A stretch of DNA of 64,000 nucleotides from Marinisporobacter sp. Its GTDB lineage: Bacteria; Bacillota; Clostridia; Peptostreptococcales; Thermotaleaceae. Where the stretch lies: positions 78,479 to 142,478 of the forward strand of contig JAOARP010000017.1 in assembly GCA_025210525.1 (NCBI GenBank), read 5' to 3'. Within the stretch, counting starts at the first letter, position 1. Every line of letters begins with the position of its first letter. Below, piece by piece: positions 32,653 through 41,764 of the stretch. Below the pieces are notes generated by a model. That model made no database searches. It was not told the origin of the DNA and saw nothing but the letters and a program-made list of their open reading frames with translations. A program made the translations under genes and the position numbers.

Positions 32653-34050
32653 TTAAAAATGTTTTGGAGCAATTTCTTCAAGAGGAAATGTTATAGTAAA
32701 GACGGTGCCTTCATTATAAGTACTTTCTACCTGTATGTTTCCTTCATGGATTTTTACTAATTCATAAACAATAGATAATCCTATACCATAACCATTAATA
32801 TGGTTAGTGGTATTGCATCTATACAAATAATCAAAAATATGATCGATTTCAGTTGCAGGAATGACGCTACCAAAGTTTTTGATTAAAATGGATAGAGTAT
32901 TTTCTTGGATAAAAGAGTGAATAAAAATGGTTGTATTTTCAAAAGAAAATTTATATGCATTTGCAAGTAAGTTGTAAATGATTTGCTTGAACTTGTTTTC
33001 ATCCATGAAGACTGCGATATTTGTAGATAAATCCTTTTGAATGAATATATTTTTTTTATGAAATTGAGGAAGAAGCAATAAAATTGCTTTTTCTAAAATA
33101 CTATCTATATGGAAATTAGTTCTATTTAATACAAAATTATTCTTATGTAATTGATGAATATTTTCCATATTGTGTATTAAAATAGACAGCCTTTCAAATT
33201 CATCGTAAAGATAAATAAGCTTTTCGTTGGAAGGTGTCCAGATACCATCTATAAAAGCTTCTATATGGGTTTGAATTGTTGTAATAGGTGTTTTAATTTC
33301 ATGTGCAATATTTGAACATATTTTTTTTCTTAAAGACTCTTGGTTTTGCAGAGAAGTAGCTAGATAGTCAATAGAATTAGCTAATTCATCCAATTCACTA
33401 ATAGAGCTTTTTATAGAAATGCTAGTACAGAGATTGCCGTTTGTAATTTTTCTAGCGGTTTCTGTTAAGTGAGCGATGGGGACAACAAATTGTTTAGCAA
33501 GGATCATACTAATAAATATACCAATAAATAATGTGAGAATAAAAGTAATAAATATAGAGCGGTAGAGGGCATACTCTAGTTTAATAGTATCCATCTCATC
33601 TGTTACAGGGGCATAATAGCTGATGATAGCTGTATATTGTTTTTTTTTGCCATGATAAATATTACGATATTCATGATGCAGTTGGTATAAGGGAATCGGT
33701 TCAAATATCTTATCAACATCAAATTCTTGGATTGTAATTTTATTTGGTGTTTTGTAAATCACCTTTTCATCAAGAGTTTGGATCGAAATAGAAATATTCG
33801 CTAATTTTGCATAATGTGAAAGTATAGAGCTTTTAAAATTAGGATGTTCAGGATTTCTTTTGATCGTTTTATTAATAAAGAATACTGTTTTATTAATTTT
33901 TTTAGTAGAATTTTTTAATGAGTGAATGTAATAATTATTATTAATAGTTATATTAGAAAGAATGAGGGTTACTAGGGTAGTAATGATAATAATAAGTATA
34001 AAATAAGTCATTAATTTTTTATGAATGTTATTATTCATGAAGACCTCCAA
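32653..34050 (-). CDS. Sensor histidine kinase (HAMP-HisKA type)
   Basis: A 465-residue membrane kinase with two helices (about 14-34 and 170-190) flanking an extracytoplasmic sensor of about 130 residues. A HAMP linker, a HisKA domain with the phospho-acceptor in IAHEIKTPITTIQTH, and an ATPase domain with NLLANAYKFS, IKNFGSVIP and GYGIGLSIVYELVK follow. The G1 box NFGSVIP lacks the usual DxGxG, a notable deviation. It overlaps the upstream OmpR-type regulator gene by 20 bases and should phosphorylate that protein. The signal is unknown. Confidence 0.9.
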   Translation of the reverse strand: MEVFMNNNIHKKLMTYFILIIIITTLVTLILSNITINNNYYIHSLKNSTKKINKTVFFINKTIKRNPEHPNFKSSILSHYAKLANISISIQTLDEKVIYKTPNKITIQEFDVDKIFEPIPLYQLHHEYRNIYHGKKKQYTAIISYYAPVTDEMDTIKLEYALYRSIFITFILTLFIGIFISMILAKQFVVPIAHLTETARKITNGNLCTSISIKSSISELDELANSIDYLATSLQNQESLRKKICSNIAHEIKTPITTIQTHIEAFIDGIWTPSNEKLIYLYDEFERLSILIHNMENIHQLHKNNFVLNRTNFHIDSILEKAILLLLPQFHKKNIFIQKDLSTNIAVFMDENKFKQIIYNLLANAYKFSFENTTIFIHSFIQENTLSILIKNFGSVIPATEIDHIFDYLYRCNTTNHINGYGIGLSIVYELVKIHEGNIQVESTYNEGTVFTITFPLEEIAPKHF

Positions 34051-34723
34051 ATTTATAACCTATACCAAAAACTGTTAAAATATATTTTGGATTTTTAGGA
34101 TCATTCTCGATTTTTTTTCGAATATTTTTGATATGGGTGTCAATAATTCTTTCATATCCATTGTAATCATGACCTAATATTTTTTCTACAATCATTTTTC
34201 TAGAAAATGTAACATATGGATTAGAAATAAGAAAAAATAAAAGATCATATTCACTTGGCGTTAGATTGATGGGGGTATTATTTTTTAGAACTAAACGCCT
34301 TTTAGCATCAATTAGCAATTTTCCATGATCGAATGAAAAGGTAGAACAGGTATTATAACATCTTTTAATAAGTACATCTACTCGTTTTACAAGAACTTTA
34401 ACACTAAAAGGTTTTGTTACATATTCATCTGCTCCTAAGGTAAACCCCTTTATTTTAGAAGATTCATCTGATTTAGCCGTTAATATGATGATAGGGATGT
34501 CTGAAGATTCTCTTATTTTTTTACATATTGTTTCACCTGATAAATCAGGAAGCATCAAATCTAAAATAATTAAATGAGGGTTAAATACATGAAATAGATC
34601 TAAAGCAGATTGACCACATATAGCGGCAGTAACTATATATTGACTATTTTCTAAGTAAGATGTAATGACATTTGAAATACTTATCTCATCTTCTATGACT
34701 AATATTCTGAATTTTTCATACAT
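34031..34723 (-). CDS. OmpR-family response regulator
   Basis: A 230-residue DNA-binding regulator. The receiver has D55 in LIILDLMLPD and KPF. A winged-helix output domain (INLTPSEYDLLFFLISNP, GYERIIDTHIKNIRKKI) follows. The frame opens further upstream, but ATG 34723 follows a perfect AAAGGAGG site and gives the family length. It is co-transcribed with the overlapping kinase gene. An 11-base direct repeat in front of the divergent hybrid kinase gene (34849-34866) is a plausible binding site. Confidence 0.94.
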   Translation of the reverse strand: MYEKFRILVIEDEISISNVITSYLENSQYIVTAAICGQSALDLFHVFNPHLIILDLMLPDLSGETICKKIRESSDIPIIILTAKSDESSKIKGFTLGADEYVTKPFSVKVLVKRVDVLIKRCYNTCSTFSFDHGKLLIDAKRRLVLKNNTPINLTPSEYDLLFFLISNPYVTFSRKMIVEKILGHDYNGYERIIDTHIKNIRKKIENDPKNPKYILTVFGIGYKFGGLHE

Positions 34724-34781
34724 AATAATCACCTCCTTTGGATTAGTGAAAGTAATAATATTATACTCTATTAAGTCAATA

Positions 34782-34788
34782 TTCGACA
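34782..34788 (-). promoter_or_regulatory. Possible Spo0A box upstream of the OmpR-type regulator
   Basis: TTGTCGAAT on the minus strand, about 60 bases before the regulator start. It has the same core as the site at 7573. The core is short, so chance is possible. Confidence 0.25.
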
Positions 34789-34848
34789 ATATATTACATA
34801 AAATTTAAAATAATGAATATATTTAAAAAAATGGGTAAAAGTGATAAA

Positions 34849-34883
34849 ATCTTCATGAAATCTTCACAAAAATGCGCTATAAT
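34849..34883 (+). promoter_or_regulatory. OmpR/PhoB-like direct repeat and -10 box
   Basis: ATCTTCA occurs at 34849-34855 and 34860-34866, exactly 11 bases apart, followed after 11 bases by TATAAT (34878-34883). There is no -35 element. This matches activated promoters bound by OmpR-family regulators, and the adjacent divergent regulator is the obvious candidate. Confidence 0.6.
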
Positions 34884-35061
34884 AACTAGGGAAAAGAAAC
34901 TGTTGAAAATTGTTAGTTTGTCAAATAGGATTAAAAGTTGAGAAGATAAAACTTTTTAATAGAAGACAGACTAGAATAGTTCTTTTATAAAGAGAAAAAT
35001 CTTTGACTTTTATCAAAAGAGAAGGTTTTTTTTTATACCTTTCAAAGAGGAGAGGATAGAA
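34884..35061 (+). other. Leader of the hybrid kinase gene
   Basis: A transcribed leader of about 170 bases. It holds an imperfect hairpin (TCTTTGA / TCAAAAGA, about 34995-35020) followed by a run of nine T, perhaps a weak attenuator. It does not contain the four-copy fold found elsewhere in this window. Confidence 0.35.
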
Positions 35062-37500
35062 GTGAAATGTCATTTATGTTATATATTGAGTATTTTATTT
35101 ACGATAATATTAAGTATTTTGTTTACAATATGTGAAAAAAAATACTGTTTATTGAAGGCAAAAAAGAAAAATAACTTATTCATTCAATTAGATCACGACA
35201 ATAAACATATCCCTTTAAAAAATGCGAGTTTATTATATAAAGAGTTATTTGAAGCTGTTTTTTATTATGATCTACAGGAAAAACAATTATATACGAATGA
35301 TAATTTTTCTAAAATATTAGGATATAGTATTGAAGAAATAAAAAAAATGAGTCTTAGCAAGGTGTTATGTGAAGATGATATTTCAAGATTTGAAAAATTT
35401 ATTGATGCAAATGGAAAGGAAGGCTTGCTTGAAGGGATTTTCCATGCTCTAAGAAAAGATGGAGAAGTGATAACATTAGAAGTAACATCTTGGTTGGTTA
35501 TTATAGAAAAGAAAAAATATTTACAAGGAACTATAAGAGATATTACTGAAAAATCGAGATTACAGGAGACTGTATTAAAAACGAATGCTATGTTAGAAGC
35601 GATTATGGGAATTGTTCAGAACACTACTTTTTTAGTGATTGATAAAAATTATAAATATACATTAGTGACAAAATCGCATAAACAAAGAATAAAAGAATGG
35701 TTTGGAATTGAGGTGGGTTATGGAACAAGTGCAATAGAAGTATTGGAAAACGTAGGAAGAAAAAGTGGCGCGTGTAATGAAGAAGCAATTGAAGAGGCAA
35801 AACAAAATATGGATAGGGCTCTTAATGGAGAAAAAATAGATGCTGTACAAGAAGTGATATTAGAAGGATTTAAAAAGCAATATTATCATACAGAATATGG
35901 TCCTGTAAAAATGGAAGATGGAGAGATTATAGGTGCTGTTATATTTATGAGAAATGTTACAAAAGAGGAAATGATCAAGGAAAAAATGATTAAAGAAAAT
36001 CATAGTAAATCTAAGTTCTTGGCCAATATGAGTCATGAAATTAGGACACCTATGAATGGGATTATTGGATTTTCTGATCTTTTACTACAATCTGATTTAA
36101 ATGAAAAACAGAGAAAATATATGAATGTGATTAATGATTCTGCAAAATCTCTTTTAAATATTATAAATGAAATATTAGATTTTTCAAAAATTGAATCAGG
36201 AAACATAGAAATTGTAAAGAAAACATTTTGTATAAAGAAATTAATAATATCAATTATGGAAATTTTTCGACAAAAGGCTAATGAGAGAGGGATAGAATTA
36301 ACCTATTCTATTGATAGTCATGTACCAGATGTTATTTATACTGATATGATGAAAGTTAGGCAAGTATTGGTAAATCTCATTGATAATGCATTAAAGTTTA
36401 CAGAAGAGGGATGGATTCATGTTGATGTGAATATGAACGAAGAAGGAAATAAGCATAAGCTATATTTTTCCGTGAAAGATACAGGGATTGGGATTCCTAA
36501 AGAAGAACTTCCTCATATTTTTGATAGTTTTAAGCAGGCGAGTATAAATGAAAATTATACTAGAAATAGTGTGGGAACAGGATTAGGACTTGCTATTTCA
36601 AAACAATTAGTAGAAGCTATGGATGGAAATATATTAGTAAAAAGCTTGTATGGGAAAGGAACAGTTTTTAAAGTACAAATTCCTGTAGATCAGGTTATTT
36701 TAAAAAAAGAAAAAACATATGAGTGCAAAAAGAAGATTTCAAGTATTTCTCAATTTTTTCAAATGAATGTTTTAGTGGCAGAAGATAATATGATCAATCA
36801 ATTGCTTTTAGGAGAATTATTAAAAAAATATGGGATCAAATATACTATGGCTAATAATGGAAAAGAAGCAATAGAACTATTGGCAAAAGAAAAAATAGAT
36901 TTGATTTTAATGGATGTTTCCATGCCTATCATGAATGGTATTGAAGCTACAAAAATGATAAAAAACAACAAAAAATATAATAATATACCAGTTATTGCAT
37001 TAACTGCTCATGCACTTATAGAAGAAAGAGAAAAACTTTTACAGGAAGGAATGGATGCATATATATCTAAACCTATAGAAGAAAAGGAATTATTAAGTGT
37101 GATTACTAAGTACTCAAAAAAAATAGGGAATATGGACATTTGTCCCTTTATTAGTTTAGAAGCTAAGTTGCAAGGAGATAAAAAATTAGTAATGGATGTT
37201 TCGCAAAAATTGATTGACTTATTTACAAAAGAAAGAAAAGTAAGATTGTATGAATTGGTGGATAAAAAGAAAGACGAAGAATTAAGAGAAGAAATTCATT
37301 ATTTAAAGGGAGCTATATTAAATTTTGAAATGGATAAACTGAATAATATTCTAAATGGTATTAATAAAGGGACAGAGAAGGAACGCTTTGAAAGCATTGA
37401 AAGACTATGGAAAGAAGTAAAAATATTTAAAAAGAACTTATGCAGATACAAAAAAGTGGCTTTTGGAAAAGAATATAAGCAAGATAGTTATACTGTTTAA
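35062..37500 (+). CDS. Hybrid sensor histidine kinase (PAS-PAS-HisKA-ATPase-REC-HPt)
   Basis: An 812-residue protein with one N-terminal membrane helix (LSILFTIILSILFTI) and a PAS domain (about 60-170). A second PAS (about 185-305), HisKA with SHEIRTPMNGIIGF, ATPase (DNALKFTEEG, DTGIGIP, GTGLGLAISK) and a receiver with LILMDVSMPIMNG follow. The C-terminal HPt-like region carries EEIHYLKGAILNF, whose histidine can take the phosphate. It is a complete internal phosphorelay. The start is GTG 35062 with a GAGGAG site. The output regulator is not obvious. The direct-repeat promoter suggests control by the neighbouring OmpR-type regulator. Confidence 0.92.
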   Translation: MKCHLCYILSILFTIILSILFTICEKKYCLLKAKKKNNLFIQLDHDNKHIPLKNASLLYKELFEAVFYYDLQEKQLYTNDNFSKILGYSIEEIKKMSLSKVLCEDDISRFEKFIDANGKEGLLEGIFHALRKDGEVITLEVTSWLVIIEKKKYLQGTIRDITEKSRLQETVLKTNAMLEAIMGIVQNTTFLVIDKNYKYTLVTKSHKQRIKEWFGIEVGYGTSAIEVLENVGRKSGACNEEAIEEAKQNMDRALNGEKIDAVQEVILEGFKKQYYHTEYGPVKMEDGEIIGAVIFMRNVTKEEMIKEKMIKENHSKSKFLANMSHEIRTPMNGIIGFSDLLLQSDLNEKQRKYMNVINDSAKSLLNIINEILDFSKIESGNIEIVKKTFCIKKLIISIMEIFRQKANERGIELTYSIDSHVPDVIYTDMMKVRQVLVNLIDNALKFTEEGWIHVDVNMNEEGNKHKLYFSVKDTGIGIPKEELPHIFDSFKQASINENYTRNSVGTGLGLAISKQLVEAMDGNILVKSLYGKGTVFKVQIPVDQVILKKEKTYECKKKISSISQFFQMNVLVAEDNMINQLLLGELLKKYGIKYTMANNGKEAIELLAKEKIDLILMDVSMPIMNGIEATKMIKNNKKYNNIPVIALTAHALIEEREKLLQEGMDAYISKPIEEKELLSVITKYSKKIGNMDICPFISLEAKLQGDKKLVMDVSQKLIDLFTKERKVRLYELVDKKKDEELREEIHYLKGAILNFEMDKLNNILNGINKGTEKERFESIERLWKEVKIFKKNLCRYKKVAFGKEYKQDSYTV

Positions 37501-37575
37501 TTAACATACAAAATGATCAAAAAGTTTTTAGTAGGATAGATGAAAGGATTTTTGTAGTAGTTAAAAATTATACAT

Positions 37576-37615
37576 AAAAATAGGACAAGGAATTGTATCC
37601 TTGTCCTATTTTTTT
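37576..37615. terminator. Bidirectional terminator between hybrid kinase and collagenase
   Basis: A perfect 16-pair stem (AAAAATAGGACAAGGA / TCCTTGTCCTATTTTT) with a 6-base loop and T-runs on both strands. Its core resembles the terminator at 58876. Confidence 0.92.
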
Positions 37616-40600
37616 AATGAGTAGATATGTTCAATGTATAAGATGTATCTTTTCTATCAAATTTATAAGCTGATAAGTAATATCTTCCTGGTTTTGCATT
37701 GAAATAACCGATTAATTTGTTACCAGATGGGTTTGCATAAGATACAAGCTTTTTCATATTTGATTCATGATAAAGAATCCAATTCATACCCTTATTATTT
37801 TTCTGCGTAAGAGAGATATTGATTTTTTTAGGAGATGTAATATCAAAATAATATACCTCTTTATTTTTATTGCCATTAAGAGTAGCTGATATAGTATTGT
37901 TCAATGTAAATGGTTTTGCATCCTTGATTAATACTTTTTTATTAGGGTTAATTGAATCACTTGTTTTTTTATTTTCTTGTGTAGTAGAAGCTTTGATAAC
38001 ACCATCTACATTGATAGAGTAAGCGTAAGTTCCTCTATCAAAGCTATATACGTGTAAATAATATTTTCCAGGGCTAGCATCGAAAGAACCCTTTAATGTT
38101 TTTCCTCTAGTACTTGGATTAGCAATTCTTTTTCTAGTACGAGGATCTTTGTAAACCGTCCAAGCTATTTTACCATTATCTTTATTAAGGACATTGATAT
38201 TAACTTTTCCTGAATTTTCTACATTCAATACAAAGATATCATTCATATCTTTTTGATCTAAATGACCTAATACAGTTATATCAGAAGTAATAATATTGTT
38301 TGCTTTTTCAGGAGAATCATTTGGTTCTATTTCGTTTTTAGTTATTTTATTATTAGGTGTATCTATATTTGTTTGATTTTTGTTATCGTCGATAGGATCA
38401 ATTGTTGGTTCTTCTTTTTTTACTTCATCCTTTGAAGTATTTAATTTGCCATCAATATCTATTGTATAAGCAGATTCTTTATGAGAATAGTTATATACAT
38501 GTAAATAATATTTTCCAGGCTGTGCATCAAAGGAAGCTGTTAATGTTTTTGAAGAAGCTGTTGCACGAGCTACTGCATCTTTACTGTTTGAATTATCATA
38601 AACGATAAAGTCAAGTCCTGCATTTCCATTATTTTTTACTTTGACATTTACTTTGCTTGGTGATGTTACTTCAAAGTAGAACATATCATTTTTATCTTGT
38701 CCATTTAAGTTGGCTAACATAGTTACACCAGGAATGATTTTACCATTTGCTTTTTCGAAGGTGTCGTTATTTTCTTTTTCTTTCATACTTTCTGAGAATT
38801 CATCTGGTTTTGCATTACCTACAGGACCATCTACAGCCTCTAGGTCTGTTACAATACCATGAAATACCACATCATATACAAATTGATTGTTGGAATTGAC
38901 TCTGCGGTTCACAAAGTAAGCTGTAAGGGTTTTGTATCCACTCCAAGATGCATTGTTGAATTGCTTTAATACATCATTTGTATATTTGCTCATTGTTTTA
39001 AAATCTTCAGCTTCAGATTTTGCCATATCTCCTGTATAAGTGCCTCTTAAAGCAAATGTATTAAAGTATTCTGATTTGTTAATTTTAACAGTAGCATCTG
39101 TAAGCTTTGCAGTAGAAGCAATTGTTGCAAATTGTTCAGGTGCTTTTTTATAAGGATGATTGTCTAAATAAGTATCTGCTACTAATGGAACGGTTAGATT
39201 ACCATATTGAGCAGTTAAGTGTTTCATATGTTGTTTATAGCTTTGGTTAAGATTGCTGTTATGGTCAATTGAAGCAATATAGCTATCAAAGCTTGATATA
39301 TTGTTACTTTTTACAGCATCACATAAGTTATCAAACATTGTCCAATCAGAAGTATACATATAATCAAAGAATGAATATGCGAAGGTATAGAAAGTAAAAC
39401 CACTATCATAGTTAGCATGTACAGTTTGGTGTAATGAATATCTATCAGAATCTTTATATCTTAAGATATTTCCTACCATACTTTTTCTTGGTTGAACACC
39501 ATTTGTACGAGTAGAACCAGCGAAAAATTCGGCTTGTCCTTCATCAAACCACGTTAACCTATGTTTGTTGTCATAAAAAGCTCCTCTACCCCACATACCA
39601 GGAACTAAATAACGACCTTGAAGATAGTGGGTAAATTCGTGACGGAATAACTCCTCTAAAGTATAGATACTTTCTTGTGGAGTTCTTTCATAAGTAAAGA
39701 AGGTACCGTCTCCTTCTATGTAAATACCACCATTATCAGTAGAGTATCCATATAGTACTGAATTCATCTTATATTCTGTTGGATTATTATAAATAACAAT
39801 TCTTAAAATGTCATCAGCGTTACCTGGTTCTAATGCATTGTCGCTACCAATCATTCTAAAGAATTGAGATTTTACTTCTTTCGAGGCCCAGTAAAGTCTT
39901 TTGATTTTTTCTAAAGTGACCTTGTCTCCTGCCTTGATAAGGACTTTACCATTATCAAAAGAATAATTTTTTGGTAGATATTTGTTCTTTGCAGCTTCCT
40001 TAATAGCTTTTGTATCAATTGTATTGCCATTAGCATCTTTTCCACGATAAATGTAATCAATATTTTTTATAACTTCCATATAGGGTTCACTCAATCTTGG
40101 GTAGATATTTAAAGATTCTACAAGGAATTTGATACCTTTTTTAGAATCTGTATGGAATCTACCTACTCTAGCCATACTCCAGATAGCATTATTTACTAAC
40201 CAGGTATTATCAGCATTGATATTTTTGATTCTTCCTATTTTTTCTATTTCAACAATGTAATTGTCTATTTTTCCATAGAAAGGTGTTTTTTCAGAATTTC
40301 TAATATCACGAAGATATTCAGAAGTATCATACTCAATACCTTGAAGGATATCATAGATAGCTGATCCTTTTGAACGCTCTTTGATGTATGAATCAAAATT
40401 GTCATTGTATTGCTTTAAAATAGGGGTAGCTTTGTTGATGATTTCTGTATTACAAGAAGCATTTCCAACAAGTTTACCAATAGCTCCTACAACTTCATCT
40501 TGTGTTTGTGTACCCAATTTATAATTTGGGTTATTCATAGCTGCTAAAATAGCTGGGATACATTTATCATGTACTTTTCTATCGTTTAGTTGTTTTAATT

Positions 40601-41120
40601 CTTTATTATAAAAAGCAGTATAAAATCCACCTCTTAAAATTTCTACAAGGGTTGGAATTCCCATATTATCTTTTGTAGTAAATTGACTTCCTCTTTGAGC
40701 TAAGGCATCAATTACTGCTTGGAGACGATTTTGATCTGAATAAAATTTCTGAGCACCATCAGTATACTTAAAAAGATCTGTAATATCATTCCATTTTATT
40801 TTTACTACAGTATTGATCATGTCATTATAGTTCATATTACTCAGTTCATTTAGAGAATATTTACCATAAGATTTTTTTTCTGTTTGTTCGTTTTTTTGTA
40901 TAGATTGAGGTACTGGTTTTGAGTTTTCTTTTAAGTTATTTAAAGATGGGTTATCAGATGTTGTATCTAAAGGACCGGATAAATTTTGAACCACAGTAGA
41001 AATATTTTTTTGTTGCTTCTCAATATTTTGAGAAAGGGCAAACCCTGGTGTCATTGCATTCAACATAAGAGTTATGCCAAGAAAAACAGTACAAGCTAAT
41101 TTTTTAAATGAAAAATTCAT
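37614..41120 (-). CDS. Secreted microbial collagenase (peptidase M9)
   Basis: 1,168 residues. A signal peptide (about 1-29) precedes a linker and an M9 N-terminal activator domain (about 85-380). The zinc peptidase domain has H494-E495-F-T-H498 in HEFTHYLQGRY, with the third ligand E527 in WFDEGQAEFFAGS. This mirrors clostridial ColG almost residue for residue. The C-terminal third has three repeated beta-sandwich modules (each ending like GKYYLHVYNYS..AYTIDI), of the PPC/collagen-binding type. It should digest collagen or gelatin outside the cell. ATG 41120 follows GAGGAGG. A long leader with the candidate riboswitch and terminator precedes it. Confidence 0.93.
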   Translation of the reverse strand: MNFSFKKLACTVFLGITLMLNAMTPGFALSQNIEKQQKNISTVVQNLSGPLDTTSDNPSLNNLKENSKPVPQSIQKNEQTEKKSYGKYSLNELSNMNYNDMINTVVKIKWNDITDLFKYTDGAQKFYSDQNRLQAVIDALAQRGSQFTTKDNMGIPTLVEILRGGFYTAFYNKELKQLNDRKVHDKCIPAILAAMNNPNYKLGTQTQDEVVGAIGKLVGNASCNTEIINKATPILKQYNDNFDSYIKERSKGSAIYDILQGIEYDTSEYLRDIRNSEKTPFYGKIDNYIVEIEKIGRIKNINADNTWLVNNAIWSMARVGRFHTDSKKGIKFLVESLNIYPRLSEPYMEVIKNIDYIYRGKDANGNTIDTKAIKEAAKNKYLPKNYSFDNGKVLIKAGDKVTLEKIKRLYWASKEVKSQFFRMIGSDNALEPGNADDILRIVIYNNPTEYKMNSVLYGYSTDNGGIYIEGDGTFFTYERTPQESIYTLEELFRHEFTHYLQGRYLVPGMWGRGAFYDNKHRLTWFDEGQAEFFAGSTRTNGVQPRKSMVGNILRYKDSDRYSLHQTVHANYDSGFTFYTFAYSFFDYMYTSDWTMFDNLCDAVKSNNISSFDSYIASIDHNSNLNQSYKQHMKHLTAQYGNLTVPLVADTYLDNHPYKKAPEQFATIASTAKLTDATVKINKSEYFNTFALRGTYTGDMAKSEAEDFKTMSKYTNDVLKQFNNASWSGYKTLTAYFVNRRVNSNNQFVYDVVFHGIVTDLEAVDGPVGNAKPDEFSESMKEKENNDTFEKANGKIIPGVTMLANLNGQDKNDMFYFEVTSPSKVNVKVKNNGNAGLDFIVYDNSNSKDAVARATASSKTLTASFDAQPGKYYLHVYNYSHKESAYTIDIDGKLNTSKDEVKKEEPTIDPIDDNKNQTNIDTPNNKITKNEIEPNDSPEKANNIITSDITVLGHLDQKDMNDIFVLNVENSGKVNINVLNKDNGKIAWTVYKDPRTRKRIANPSTRGKTLKGSFDASPGKYYLHVYSFDRGTYAYSINVDGVIKASTTQENKKTSDSINPNKKVLIKDAKPFTLNNTISATLNGNKNKEVYYFDITSPKKINISLTQKNNKGMNWILYHESNMKKLVSYANPSGNKLIGYFNAKPGRYYLSAYKFDRKDTSYTLNISTH

Positions 41121-41210
41121 TATAAAAATGACCTCCTCTTTTAATTTTAATGATAAAAATTGTTTACTGAAAAGTTAAATCAATTAAACCTCCTTTCTAC
41201 ATTGTAAAAA

Positions 41211-41281
41211 CAAAAACCCAGCATAAGAAACTACTATAAAATGTTCTATGTAGAACACTTTATAGTGGTTTTTATGCTGGG
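41211..41281 (-). terminator. Leader terminator of the collagenase gene
   Basis: On the minus strand, CCCAGCATAA pairs with TTATGCTGGG around a nearly perfect long inner stem (ACTATAAA...TTTATAGT, TGTTCTA/TAGAACA), followed by five T. The CCAG of its 5' arm also closes the 52-base upstream fold. Confidence 0.9.
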
Positions 41282-41328
41282 TTATCGCAAGCTAAATAAT
41301 ATACATTATTTTCTGTTGATCATACCAA
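41277..41328 (-). ncRNA. Candidate riboswitch of new type, copy 4 (before collagenase)
   Basis: Read on the minus strand: TTGG, then TATGATCAACAGAA, hairpin AAATAAT-GTAT-ATTATTT, then AGCTTGCGATAAC and CCAG. The hairpin has quite different bases from copies 1-3 but the same pairing, which is covariation support. The flanking strands keep GATCAA-AGA and AGCT-GATAA. The first outer pair is U-G here. It overlaps the terminator at 41211. Confidence 0.68.
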
Positions 41329-41385
41329 AAATTTTTAAATTTTATAAACTCTATTGAATATTTATGATTATGTGAATACATTGGG

Positions 41386-41414
41386 ATTATACAATAATAT
41401 TTTCCAAAATTCAA
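41386..41414 (-). promoter_or_regulatory. SigA-type promoter of the collagenase gene
   Basis: On the minus strand, TTGAAT (41414-41409), a 17-base spacer and TATAAT (41391-41386). It lies about 58 bases before the conserved fold. Confidence 0.75.
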
Positions 41415-41502
41415 CAAAAATTTATGAATTACTATAAATATTTGGATAAAAGTGAGCAATTTCGTTTGTTTTATTCCAAAAAAGATATTTTTGGGAAAAA
41501 TG

Positions 41503-41530
41503 TTGACAAAATAATACAATATGGTAAAAT
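41503..41530 (+). promoter_or_regulatory. SigA-type promoter of the type IV pilus operon
   Basis: TTGACA (41503-41508), a 16-base spacer, TAAAAT (41525-41530). The spacer end ATATGG and the following AATT match the promoter at 29925 closely. The start site should be near 41537. Confidence 0.78.
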
Positions 41531-41605
41531 TGTACTAACAAAATTACATATAATGACAAACTAACAAATACATTTTCTCAAATAAAATAAATTACTGCGT
41601 ATATT

Positions 41606-41655
41606 CTGGTAAGATCAATAGAAAGCAAGGTTTTGTTTAGCTAAAGATAATCCAG
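41606..41655 (+). ncRNA. Candidate riboswitch of new type, copy 2 (before pilus operon)
   Basis: 50 bases. CTGG (41606-41609), then TAAGATCAATAGAA, hairpin AAGCAA-GGTT-TTGTTT, then AGCTAAAGATAAT, closing CCAG (41652-41655). CCAG is shared with the terminator at 41652, so the fold works as an anti-terminator. It is the most complete match to the consensus of the four copies. Confidence 0.72.
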
Positions 41656-41728
41656 CATAAGTAGTTGTAGTGTTGTACCCATTTTCGAAGTGGGCTACAA
41701 GCTGACAGCTATTTATGCTGGTTTTTTA
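41652..41728 (+). terminator. Leader terminator of the type IV pilus operon
   Basis: CCAGCATAA (41652-41660) pairs with TTATGCTGG (41713-41721), followed by six T. An inner stem contains TTGTAG...CTACAA and CCCA...TGGG. It stands 37 bases before the first gene of the operon. Confidence 0.88.
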
Positions 41729-41764
41729 TTTCGAAAAAATAAAATATAAGGAGGTTTAATAAAA

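Larger units (their letters stand above)
41121..41764. other. 644-base divergent control region between collagenase and pilus operon
   Basis: It contains no gene. It holds two promoters pointing outward (41386 minus, 41503 plus), two copies of the candidate riboswitch on opposite strands (41277, 41606), each with its terminator, and ribosome sites for both genes. The 41420-41500 core is AT-rich with no further motif that I can support. Confidence 0.8.

Noticed and set aside
34834..34944. Small plus-strand frame (ATGGGTAAAAGTGAT...) upstream of the hybrid kinase gene
   Set aside because: No ribosome site, and it overlaps the direct-repeat promoter and its -10 box.
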